Below, in pieces: positions 1-4,329 of a stretch of 5,193 nt of DNA (positions are counted from its first letter, which is position 1; every line of letters begins with the position of its first letter). The notes under the pieces were generated by a model. That model saw nothing but the letters and a program-made list of their open reading frames with translations, did not search any database and had not been told where the DNA came from. This stretch comes from an uncultured Eggerthella sp. (lineage in GTDB: Bacteria; Actinomycetota; Coriobacteriia; Coriobacteriales; Eggerthellaceae). The stretch spans positions 1 to 5,193 of the forward strand of contig UQVJ01000108.1 in assembly GCA_900544455.1 (NCBI GenBank), read 5' to 3'. A program made the position numbers and the translations under genes.

Positions 1-237
1 CCCGAAGGCGGTCTGGCGGAAAAGGCTGGTTCGGCAAGCGCTGTGGTGAACGACAAGGCCACCAAAGCGGTTAACAAGGTTAAGCCAGCTGCGTCTCAGG
101 CTGCCCATAAGGCAGGCGAAGCGGTCAACGACGGCGCTTACAAGCTAGGTGTTCAGCTTTCCAAGACCAAGGGCATGTTCTCGAATTTCAAAGAAGAGTA
201 TCGTCGAGCTCGCAATGGCGAGGATAGCGAGGAATAA
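1..237 (+). CDS. C-terminal part of an Ala/Lys-rich helical protein of unknown function (5' end outside window)
   Basis: The reading frame is open from the first base and ends at TAA 235-237, giving 78 visible residues. A GTG at 43 could serve as a start, but nothing resembling a ribosome site precedes it and the frame stays open upstream, so I treat the gene as truncated by the window edge. The visible part is rich in Ala, Lys, Val and Asn, with heptad-like spacing (KATKAVNKVKPAAS, then QAAHKAGEAVNDGAYKLG). It ends in a charged tail (FKEEYRRARNGEDSEE). No membrane segment or catalytic motif is visible. Such composition is typical of long amphipathic helices, as in YtxH-like or LEA-like stress proteins, but that is only a resemblance and the family is not recognised. 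The stop overlaps the start of the next gene by one base (TAATG), which suggests translational coupling and a shared operon with the two membrane proteins downstream. Confidence 0.75.
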   Translation, partial: PEGGLAEKAGSASAVVNDKATKAVNKVKPAASQAAHKAGEAVNDGAYKLGVQLSKTKGMFSNFKEEYRRARNGEDSEE

Positions 238-1058
238 TGGGCGGCGTTTCTAGGGAAACCGTTTCTGTATTCGGACACGAAATTAAGAAGAGCGACTTGT
301 TCAAGCTTGTTGGCTTGGTGGTACTTATCGCTTTGCTGTTCGGCATCGTTGCTGCATTGTGGCCCAGCTTTTCCATGCTGTTCGAACCCGATGGGCTCGA
401 CCGTATGATAGAAAGCATTCAAAGCCAGGGGCCGGTGGGCGTGCTTATCCTGCTGGGTTTGCAGCTGCTGCAGATTGTGGTTGCCTTCATCCCCGGTGAA
501 GTGGTGCAGGTTGCTGCGGGCATGCTTTATGGTCCCCTGTTCGGCACACTTATCATCTTGCTTGGTTGTGTTATTTCCAGTTCGCTTATCTACATGCTGG
601 TTCACAAGTTGGGGGCGCCCTTCGTTCGGGCCATGGTGGACGAAAAGCATTTGGTGAAGTTCTACGAGTTCGAGCGATCGGGCAGGCTGAACCTCATCGT
701 TTTCATCCTGTTCCTTATACCGGGTATGCCGAAAGATGTGTTCACCTACCTGGTTCCGCTCACCAATATGCGCATGCGCGCGTTCTTGGTCCTTTCGACT
801 GTGGGGCGCATTCCTGGCGTTATCGTTTCCACGTATGCTGCCGCCGGTTTGGCGGAGGGTGATATTACCACGAGTCTTATCATTTTCGGCATTGCGGCCG
901 TTCTTATGATCTTGGGCATTGTTTTCCGCGACAAGATCATGCGCGTGTTGGGCACCCAGCGTGCGCTTCATGAGATGGATAAAGAACGCGAAGAAAAGCA
1001 GGCAGAGGAAATCCTGCGCGAGTCTCTTCAACAGGAAGACGAAAAGAAGGCAGAGTAG
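237..1058 (+). CDS. TVP38/TMEM64 family membrane protein (VTT / SNARE-associated domain, DedA superfamily)
   Basis: This 273-residue integral membrane protein belongs to the TVP38/TMEM64 branch of the DedA superfamily. Members have been linked to lipid scrambling or flipping and membrane homeostasis; a substrate cannot be read from this sequence. Hydrophobic segments lie near residues 22-43, 66-83, 102-123, 152-162, 183-203 and 211-230. The VTT core spans about 80-205. It holds the re-entrant loop FIPGEVVQVAAGMLYG (84-99), a second loop IPGMPKDVFTYLVPL (161-175) and the GRIPG motif (190-194), all expected for the family. A charged, coiled-coil-like tail rich in Glu and Lys (about 240-273) follows the last membrane segment and is probably cytosolic. 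ATG 237 shares its A with the upstream TAA. A GAGGA sits only 3 bases before it and an AGGA 12 bases before it, so initiation may depend on coupling. The next gene begins one base after its stop. Confidence 0.92.
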   Translation: MGGVSRETVSVFGHEIKKSDLFKLVGLVVLIALLFGIVAALWPSFSMLFEPDGLDRMIESIQSQGPVGVLILLGLQLLQIVVAFIPGEVVQVAAGMLYGPLFGTLIILLGCVISSSLIYMLVHKLGAPFVRAMVDEKHLVKFYEFERSGRLNLIVFILFLIPGMPKDVFTYLVPLTNMRMRAFLVLSTVGRIPGVIVSTYAAAGLAEGDITTSLIIFGIAAVLMILGIVFRDKIMRVLGTQRALHEMDKEREEKQAEEILRESLQQEDEKKAE

Positions 1059-1059
1059 T

Positions 1060-1461
1060 ATGGCTGACGGGGAACAGGGGCCATTCGCGTATTCTCCGGA
1101 ACCTCCGCAATCGGGGAACTCTGCCGCGCAGCCATCGGGGAGTTCTGTCCAGTCCGCTGAAGCGTTTCGCGCTTCCCCTGTACAGCCGCACTATGCGGCA
1201 CCGCTCGCTTCGCGCGACCACGTGGCAACCGGGTTTCTAGCCCTGCTTCTTGGCGTTTTTGGCGTTCACAAGTTTTATTTGGGCTACAATGCCCAAGGCT
1301 TCACGTTGCTTGCCCTCACTGTTATCGGGGGGCTTTTCACGTTCGGAATAGCAACAGGTGTTGTGTGGATTGTTTCGGCGATAGAAGCTATTGCATATTT
1401 CTTGAAAAGCCAGAGCGAATTTGAGCGGATTTACGTGTATGGCAAACGTGAATGGTTTTAA
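1060..1461 (+). CDS. TM2 domain-containing small membrane protein
   Basis: This 133-residue protein has a proline/serine/glutamine-rich, probably disordered N-terminus (about 1-50) and one TM2 domain (about 55-114). The domain shows a first membrane helix (ATGFLALLLGVFGVHKFYLG), the signature G-x-FG-x-H-K-F-Y-x-G at 65-75, a turn, and a second helix (about 96-114) beginning with the usual aromatic VVWIVSAIEAIAYF. The Asp often found in the second helix of TM2 proteins appears to be replaced by Glu109. The function of bacterial TM2 proteins is not established. I chose ATG 1060 because an AAGAAGG stretch lies about 9 bases upstream and because this start abuts the preceding stop (TAG 1056-1058). 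The in-frame start at 919 would overlap the neighbour by 140 bases. The spacing places the gene in one operon with the TVP38-like protein. Confidence 0.9.
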   Translation: MADGEQGPFAYSPEPPQSGNSAAQPSGSSVQSAEAFRASPVQPHYAAPLASRDHVATGFLALLLGVFGVHKFYLGYNAQGFTLLALTVIGGLFTFGIATGVVWIVSAIEAIAYFLKSQSEFERIYVYGKREWF

Positions 1462-1517
1462 CCCTCTAAGTCCCATTGAGATGCCTTCTGCTTTACAGAA
1501 AAAGGGAACGGAAGGCG

Positions 1518-1543
1518 GCTTGCTCGTATTTGCGGGGCTTTTT
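1518..1543 (+). terminator. Weak candidate terminator after the TM2 gene
   Basis: GCTTGC (1518-1523) can pair with GCGGGGC (1532-1538) through G-C and G-U pairs and one bulged G, and TTTTTGTTT follows directly. The stem is weak, but the T-run is in the right place, between the end of the membrane-protein operon and the aldolase promoter. An additional hairpin, TTCTG/CAGAA (1486-1490 / 1496-1500), and an alternative longer pairing, GCCTTC/GAAGGC (1483-1488 / 1511-1516), lie just upstream. Confidence 0.35.
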
Positions 1544-1586
1544 GTTTGGAAGATGTTGCCTATGGGGTTTATCGTGCGATGTCGCT

Positions 1587-1613
1587 TTGTCTGCGGCAAT
1601 AGCGCGATATAAT
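1587..1613 (+). promoter_or_regulatory. Sigma70-type promoter of the aldolase gene
   Basis: A perfect TATAAT -10 box lies at 1608-1613, with a -35-like TTGTCT (1587-1592, 4 of 6 consensus bases) after a short 15-base spacer. Transcription would start near 1620, giving a leader of about 33 bases before the aldolase ATG. This also rules out the upstream in-frame GTG at 1615, which would lie before or at the transcript start. Confidence 0.7.
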
Positions 1614-1640
1614 AGTGACATCGTGTGTATTCATGCCTTT

Positions 1641-1647
1641 AAGGAGG
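1641..1647 (+). promoter_or_regulatory. Strong Shine-Dalgarno site fixing the aldolase start
   Basis: AAGGAGG sits 6 bases before ATG 1654, close to ideal in both sequence and spacing. It selects this ATG over the upstream in-frame candidates (GTG 1615) and fits a highly expressed metabolic gene. Confidence 0.85.
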
Positions 1648-1653
1648 AACATT

Positions 1654-2592
1654 ATGCCCACCATCACCCGTGATCAGGTTAAAGTCCCTGCGGACGTTAT
1701 GCCTGAAGCTCGTGAGACGTACATTGACAACTACATGAAGGCAACTCGTGGTACGGGCCGCCTGATGCTTTTTGCTTGCGACCAGAAGATTGAGCACCTG
1801 AACAAGGACTTCTACGGCGAGGGAATCGACATCTCCGATGCTGAGCCTGAGCATCTTTTCGAGATCGGCTCTCAGGGCACAATCGGTGTTCTGGCTGGTC
1901 AGCGTGGCCTCGTTGCTCAGTACGCTCCCGATTATCCGGAGATCAACTACCTCATCAAGATGAACTCCAAGACCAACCTGGTTAAGGGTTCTCAGGACGA
2001 TCCCTACAGCCCCCAGCTTTACGATTTGGAAGCTGTTCTGGCTATGCGTGAAGCTGGCGTGAACATCGTTGGTCTTGGCTACACCATCTACCTGGGCTCC
2101 GAGTACGAGTCCACCATGATGGCTGAAGCTGGTGAGCTCATCGCAGAGGCCCATGCTGCTGGTTTGCTGGTTGTGCTGTGGATCTACCCCCGCGGCAAGG
2201 CTGTTGCTGACGAAAAGGATCCCGATTTGATTGCTGGCGCAGCTGGCGTTGCTCTGTGCCTTGGTGCAGACTTCGTAAAGGTCAACCCTCCTCATGAGGT
2301 TGAGGGCCAGACTTCTGCAGAGGGTCTTGCTATCGCTTCCAAGGCTGCTGGTCGCACTGGCCTGGTTTGCGCTGGTGGCTCCAAGGCAGACGCTAATGTA
2401 TTCCTTACCGAGCTGCATAACCAGATCCACATTGGCGGTGCTTGTGGTAACGCTACGGGCCGTAACATCCATATGCGTTCCACCGAAGAAGCAATTCGTC
2501 TGTGCAACGCTATTTCCGCTATCACTTTGGGTGATTGGAGCGTTGAAGACGCTGAGGCAGTATTTCGCGGCGAAAAGAATTTCGCACTCTAA
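1654..2592 (+). CDS. fbaB: Class I fructose-bisphosphate aldolase, DhnA/FbaB (DeoC/LacD) family
   Basis: This 312-residue enzyme of the archaeal-type, DhnA-like class I aldolases reversibly cleaves fructose 1,6-bisphosphate to dihydroxyacetone phosphate and glyceraldehyde 3-phosphate through a lysine Schiff base. It would be cytosolic and serve glycolysis or gluconeogenesis. The (beta/alpha)8-barrel signatures are in order: ACDQKIEH at 41-48, with Asp43 the expected proton-handling residue; the stretch VLWIYPRGKAV (174-184) followed by DEKDPDLIAGAAGVAL; GADFVKVNPP at 205-213, with Lys209 the likely Schiff-base lysine; and the phosphate-binding strands GGSK (241-244) and GNATGRNIHMR (265-275). 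Length and motif order match the family with no sign of damage. Codons lean to GCT, CGT, GTT and CTG, as in highly expressed genes. It has its own promoter and downstream hairpins, so it is probably monocistronic. A related aldolase specificity, such as a tagatose- or deoxysugar-phosphate type, cannot be fully excluded. Confidence 0.88.
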   Translation: MPTITRDQVKVPADVMPEARETYIDNYMKATRGTGRLMLFACDQKIEHLNKDFYGEGIDISDAEPEHLFEIGSQGTIGVLAGQRGLVAQYAPDYPEINYLIKMNSKTNLVKGSQDDPYSPQLYDLEAVLAMREAGVNIVGLGYTIYLGSEYESTMMAEAGELIAEAHAAGLLVVLWIYPRGKAVADEKDPDLIAGAAGVALCLGADFVKVNPPHEVEGQTSAEGLAIASKAAGRTGLVCAGGSKADANVFLTELHNQIHIGGACGNATGRNIHMRSTEEAIRLCNAISAITLGDWSVEDAEAVFRGEKNFAL

Positions 2593-2606
2593 GAGGCGTA
2601 ATGACG

Positions 2607-2630
2607 CTGTGCGCCGTTCTGGCGGCGCAG
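2607..2630 (+). other. Hairpin just after the aldolase stop, without a T-run
   Basis: CTGTGCGCC (2607-2615) pairs with GGCGGCGCAG (2621-2630), leaving one bulged G and a GTTCT loop. No T-run follows, so it is not a terminator by itself. It stands 10 bases before the stronger terminator hairpin and may protect the 3' end of the aldolase message. Confidence 0.5.
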
Positions 2631-2639
2631 GGAAACCTC

Positions 2640-2684
2640 AAAGGGCAAGGCATGGCGCGAAGGCCAATGCCTTGCCCTTTTCAA
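2640..2684 (+). terminator. Rho-independent terminator of the aldolase gene
   Basis: A perfect 14-bp stem, AAAGGGCAAGGCAT (2640-2653) with ATGCCTTGCCCTTT (2667-2680), encloses a 13-base loop that can pair further (GG/CC). A short T-run (TTTT, 2678-2681) is partly inside the stem. It lies 47 bases after the aldolase stop. Confidence 0.85.
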
Positions 2685-2750
2685 TTCTCCTGTATTCGCC
2701 AGGGTGGTGCCTGCTTTCAATTCCCCTGTACTCTCGTAAGGGTGCCCGCT
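2679..2750. repeat. Two imperfect 36-bp tandem repeats
   Basis: Copy 1 (2679-2714) and copy 2 (2715-2750) both begin TTTCAATTC, then a variable base, then CCTGTA, then a variable base and TC. Both later carry AGGGTG before a C/G-rich end. The first half is nearly identical; the second half aligns only with small gaps. The pair fills most of the space between two terminators. No coding frame or known element is recognised. Confidence 0.5.
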
Positions 2751-2783
2751 GACTTACATGGCGAACCTAGGGTTATGAATCGG

Positions 2784-2815
2784 AATGCCGCACCCGTTTG
2801 GGTGCGGCATTTTTT
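2784..2815 (+). terminator. Strong rho-independent terminator
   Basis: A 12-bp stem, AATGCCGCACCC (2784-2795) with GGGTGCGGCATT (2800-2811), has a GTTT loop and runs into six T's (2810-2815). The T-run is on the + strand side only. It stands 100 bases downstream of the aldolase terminator with no intact gene between, so it is either a second barrier for the same transcript or ends a short separate one. Confidence 0.9.
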
Positions 2816-3065
2816 GTGCTTGTAGTTGGCTGGCTTGAAAGGCGGTCGCTCATTTCTGATTTGGCGCAACTGAAGGAATAATCGCCCTCTTGGAAAAGAT
2901 GCCGATGAAGCGAGAACGGCATATGCGCAGATTGGCCGAAAGCTCCGAACGCAGGATGCAACCCAGGTTCCGGTATCAGGGAGCAGCGAAAAGGGGCAGG
3001 AAGGTGTTCCGAGGCAAGCCGCTTCCGAAGTGCGTTCAGGAAAGGTTGCGGTATCAATGAGATGA
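2816..3065 (+). pseudogene. Possible frameshifted remnant of a small protein gene
   Basis: There is no intact gene here, but two + strand frames join into a protein-like stretch. The first (2816-2881) reads a 21-codon segment ending RRSLISDLAQLKE before TAA 2879. The second (2874-3065) continues as NRPLGKDADEARTAYAQIG, then RKLRTQDATQVPVSG, and ends ASEVRSGKVAVSMR at TGA 3063. Ignoring the single T at 2879 would fuse them. The part around DADEARTAYAQIGRKLR resembles the helical segment (A-Y-A-x-I-G-x) seen in many small zinc-ribbon-associated bacterial proteins, but I recognise no family firmly. The second frame has no early ATG or GTG, no ribosome site is visible, and the first frame begins at a terminator's T-run. 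These points favour a decayed fragment or chance over a working gene. Antisense frames across the same region are not convincing. Confidence 0.3.
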
Positions 3066-3126
3066 GAAGAGGATGCGAAGGGGAGGAAAAAACTCTGCGA
3101 AAACGGCAATAGCTTTATATTCAGCT

Positions 3127-3158
3127 AGAAAACCGCAGGTTAACCTGCGGTTTTCTCT
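3127..3158. terminator. Perfect 30-bp palindrome, probable bidirectional terminator
   Basis: Bases 3127-3156 are a perfect inverted repeat: AGAAAACCGCAGG, a central TTAA, and CCTGCGGTTTTCT. Read from either strand, a GC-rich stem is followed by TTTTCT, so it can terminate both ways. It lies 43 bases before the prepilin peptidase start and after the apparent gene remnant. A TATATT (3116-3121) just upstream resembles a -10 box but has no convincing -35. Confidence 0.8.
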
Positions 3159-3199
3159 GTCATAGTTTCTTCAGCGTGAGCCGCGTTGGAAGGTGAGCT

Positions 3200-3667
3200 G
3201 TGATTGTGTTGCTGGTCGCTTTGTTCTGTCTGTTTGCTCTGATAACGATACGAGATGTGCGCTATCGATTGGTGTATGGGGAGGATTTGCTGATGCTGGT
3301 GTCGCTGCGCATTCTTGCGGCAGCCCTTTCTCTGTACCCTAATGAATCTAGCTTGCTGGTACATCAATGGGGCTTTGGCTCTTTGGGTGTTTCTGTCTTG
3401 GTGGCAGGTTTTGCCGCGGTGTCGTTTTGGATGCTGGGGCAGTTGGTGTCTAAGCTTTCGCGCAGCGCTGCTCTAGGTGGGGGAGATGTGCTGTTGTTGG
3501 CTGCGTGCTGTCTATTCCTGGAGACCGGGCGTTTGGGCACATACGTCCTGCTTATTGCTTTATTTGGTATTGTTCTTGCCTTGGCTTGGCTGTTCATAAA
3601 GAAGAGCAAAACCTTCCCATTTGCACCAGCATTGGTCTGGCCTTGTTGGCTGCTGTTGGTTTTGTAG
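3200..3667 (+). CDS. Small A24-family prepilin peptidase-like membrane protein
   Basis: This 155-residue polytopic membrane protein carries the two aspartates of the type IV prepilin peptidase family (aspartyl proteases that cut the leader of prepilins at the inner face of the membrane). Asp19 sits in IRDVRYRLV, matching the D-x-R-x-R-x-(I/V) motif. Asp96 sits in LGGGDVLLLAA, matching the GxGD motif. FPFAPALVW (139-147) corresponds to the conserved PF-P helix near the end. Hydrophobic helices lie near 1-17, 29-46, 60-80, 97-107, 115-133 and 143-155. The N-terminal Cys-rich methyltransferase domain of full-length PilD is absent, as in short TadV/CpaA-like members. I chose GTG 3200 because GGAAGG lies 6 bases upstream; a second GTG at 3206 is possible. 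No pilin or secretion gene is in view, so its substrate is unknown. No clear promoter is visible in the 43 bases after the preceding palindrome. Confidence 0.82.
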   Translation: MIVLLVALFCLFALITIRDVRYRLVYGEDLLMLVSLRILAAALSLYPNESSLLVHQWGFGSLGVSVLVAGFAAVSFWMLGQLVSKLSRSAALGGGDVLLLAACCLFLETGRLGTYVLLIALFGIVLALAWLFIKKSKTFPFAPALVWPCWLLLVL

Positions 3668-3697
3668 GCGCATAATCGGCGGGATTTGTCCCGTTGC

Positions 3698-3726
3698 GCT
3701 GATCATCCCGTTAGGCTGATCAGCCC
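3698..3726. repeat. GCTGATCA inverted/direct repeat
   Basis: GCTGATCA (3698-3705) is inverted as TGATCAGC (3717-3724). The second arm also lies inside a perfect 12-bp palindrome, GGCTGATCAGCC (3715-3726). It could be a hairpin or a two-site operator. It is not followed by a T-run on either side, so a terminator role is unlikely. Confidence 0.5.
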
Positions 3727-3753
3727 ATCACGAAAACAAAAAATCGAGCGTTT

Positions 3754-3884
3754 TTGCAATTTTTTGCGATTAGGGACTCCCTTCCGCCTTTAATGGGCTG
3801 TTTTATGTCCGATTTTGTGCGTTTTCGGGCCGAAATCCGTGCTTTGGTGCCCTGCGGCAATCCTTAATCGCAAAAAAGTTGCAA
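3754..3884. repeat. Long interrupted inverted repeat (arms about 22 bases)
   Basis: Arm 1, TTGCAATTTTTTGCGATTAG (3754-3773), is matched in reverse complement by arm 2 (3862-3884; CCTTAATCGC, a run of A, GTTGCAA). There is one single-base length difference and one or two mismatches. The 80-90 base interior includes a near-palindrome, TTTCGG-G-CCGAAA (3823-3835). A 9-base direct repeat TTCGGGCCG occurs at 3824-3832 and again just outside arm 2 at 3885-3893. The form would fit a small non-autonomous repeat (MITE- or REP-like) or a folded RNA. No transposase and no clear target-site duplication is visible. Confidence 0.5.
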
Positions 3885-3936
3885 TTCGGGCCGCATTTCT
3901 GTTTCTGGGTTTCCAGAATTGCTCTGTGGGGCAAAT

Positions 3937-3966
3937 ATTCCGAAATGCATTTGTCTGCATTCCGAA
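3937..3966. repeat. Direct repeat ATTCCGAA spaced by 22 bases around AATGCA/TGCATT
   Basis: ATTCCGAA occurs at 3937-3944 and 3959-3966. The 22-base period is about two helical turns. The inverted pair AATGCA (3944-3949) / TGCATT (3956-3961) lies between and partly overlaps the two copies. The arrangement could be an operator, but no promoter is recognised next to it. Confidence 0.35.
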
Positions 3967-3990
3967 TGGGCGTATTGAATGAGCACGAAA

Positions 3991-4020
3991 AGAAAAAAGG
4001 CTTGCTGGAAAGCAAGCCTT
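3991..4020 (-). terminator. Rho-independent terminator of tRNA-Leu
   Basis: On the minus strand, AAGGCTTGCT pairs perfectly with AGCAAGCCTT (positions 4020-4011 and 4006-3997) around a TTCC loop. It runs into a T-rich tail (complement of the A-run 3993-3998 and beyond). The stem begins 12 bases after the tRNA CCA end. Confidence 0.9.
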
Positions 4021-4032
4021 AATCATGTGAAG

Positions 4033-4116
4033 TGGTGCCCGAGGCGGGATTTGAACCCGCACGTCTTTCGACAACGGTTTTTGAGACCGCCGCGTCTGCC
4101 GTTCCGCCACTCGGGC
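4033..4116 (-). tRNA. tRNA-Leu (anticodon CAA)
   Basis: Read on the minus strand, an 84-base class II tRNA folds cleanly. The acceptor GCCCGAG (4116-4110) pairs with CTCGGGC (4043-4037). The D arm is GCG-GAACGGCAGA-CGC. The anticodon stem GCGGT/ACCGT holds the loop CTCAAAA. A long variable arm TGTC-GAAA-GACG follows, typical of leucine and serine tRNAs. The T arm is GCGGG-TTCAAAT-CCCGC, then discriminator A (4036) and an encoded CCA (4035-4033). The anticodon CAA (complement of 4081-4083) reads UUG codons, giving leucine. The gene stands alone with its own promoter and terminator. Confidence 0.97.
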
Positions 4117-4126
4117 GCAGAACTGC

Positions 4127-4155
4127 ATTATACCTAAAACTAGGGAATTCGTCAT
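4127..4155 (-). promoter_or_regulatory. Promoter of tRNA-Leu
   Basis: On the minus strand a perfect TATAAT (4132-4127) lies 17 bases after ATGACG (4155-4150), which matches four of the six bases of the -35 consensus. The start would fall near 4120, so the primary transcript would carry only about four bases before the mature tRNA 5' end at 4116. Confidence 0.7.
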
Positions 4156-4167
4156 CAGAAACGAATT
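4146..4167. repeat. 7-bp inverted repeat overlapping the tRNA-Leu -35 box
   Basis: AATTCGT (4146-4152) and ACGAATT (4161-4167) form a perfect inverted repeat with an 8-base spacer. The arms overlap and flank the predicted -35 hexamer (4150-4155) of the tRNA promoter, the position expected for an operator or an upstream activator site. Whether a protein binds it is unknown. Confidence 0.45.
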
Positions 4168-4254
4168 ATTCATAATCCTTCTGTTGGAAATAGTTTTTCG
4201 AGCTCTTCATCAGTTTCCTTTAACTAGCTATAAGCAATCCGTAGAACAGGTTTC

Positions 4255-4284
4255 TTGCGGCGCATGCCAGTGCAGGCGCATAAT
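4255..4284 (+). promoter_or_regulatory. Candidate promoter of the aminotransferase gene
   Basis: TTGCGG (4255-4260) and CATAAT (4279-4284, one base from the consensus -10) are 18 bases apart. A start near 4291 would give a leader of about 40 bases. The -35 match is only moderate. The interval between the tRNA promoter and here (4156-4254) shows no other clear signal or gene. Confidence 0.45.
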
Positions 4285-4292
4285 AATTTCTT

Positions 4293-4319
4293 AGCCAGTT
4301 TCTGGCTCATGTTAGGAGG
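4293..4319 (+). promoter_or_regulatory. Leader hairpin followed by the aminotransferase ribosome site
   Basis: AGCCAG (4293-4298) and CTGGCT (4302-4307) form a compact hairpin with a TTT loop. Six bases later comes AGGAGG (4314-4319), a full Shine-Dalgarno core, 10 bases before ATG 4330. The hairpin would sit at the very 5' end of the message if the candidate promoter is right, where it could stabilise the transcript or influence ribosome loading. It does not sequester the ribosome site itself. Confidence 0.5.
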
Positions 4320-4329
4320 ATTAAATACC

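Larger units (their letters stand above)
3668..4032. other. Gene-free, repeat-rich intergenic region
   Basis: About 365 bases lie between the prepilin peptidase stop and the minus-strand tRNA. I find no supportable gene on either strand. The content is a chain of small inverted repeats: CGGCGGGA/TCCCGTTG at 3677-3696; a GCTGATCA pair at 3698-3724; a long interrupted inverted repeat at 3754-3884; TTTCGG/CCGAAA at 3823-3835; TTCTGG/CCAGAA at 3903-3918; AATGCA/TGCATT at 3944-3961; and finally the tRNA terminator. Base composition is noticeably A/T-homopolymer rich compared with the flanking genes. No + strand hairpin here is followed by a T-run, so the prepilin peptidase lacks an obvious terminator. 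Confidence 0.6.

Noticed and set aside
153..1031. 292-residue minus-strand open frame opposite the TVP38-like gene
   Set aside because: It is antisense to a gene with clear family motifs, has low-complexity His/Gln/Asn-rich composition typical of shadow frames, and has no ribosome site.
1639..2472. 277-residue minus-strand open frame opposite the aldolase
   Set aside because: It mirrors the codon bias of the aldolase and has no recognisable domain or start signal.
2717..3109. Two overlapping minus-strand frames (130 and 94 residues) in the gene-free interval
   Set aside because: Both run through the terminator at 2784-2815, lack a ribosome site, and show no protein-like pattern. The + strand frames of the same DNA look more coded.
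3803..4015. 70-residue minus-strand frame starting inside the tRNA terminator
   Set aside because: Its start lies within the terminator hairpin, with no ribosome site and no family resemblance.
3790..4173. 127-residue minus-strand frame
   Set aside because: It contains the translation of the tRNA-Leu gene (VAERQTRR... VQIPPRAP), a classic false gene call, and also crosses the tRNA terminator.
4170..4223. Short minus-strand stretch reading LKETDEELEKLFPTEGL before TGA
   Set aside because: It looks like a protein C-terminus, but a stop precedes it directly, the stretch is only 17 codons long, and open runs of that length are common by chance.
4184..4294. Small + strand frame upstream of the aminotransferase, containing CGACQC
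   Set aside because: It would need a TTG start without a ribosome site, and it overlaps the likely promoter. The cysteines are not enough to support a leader peptide.
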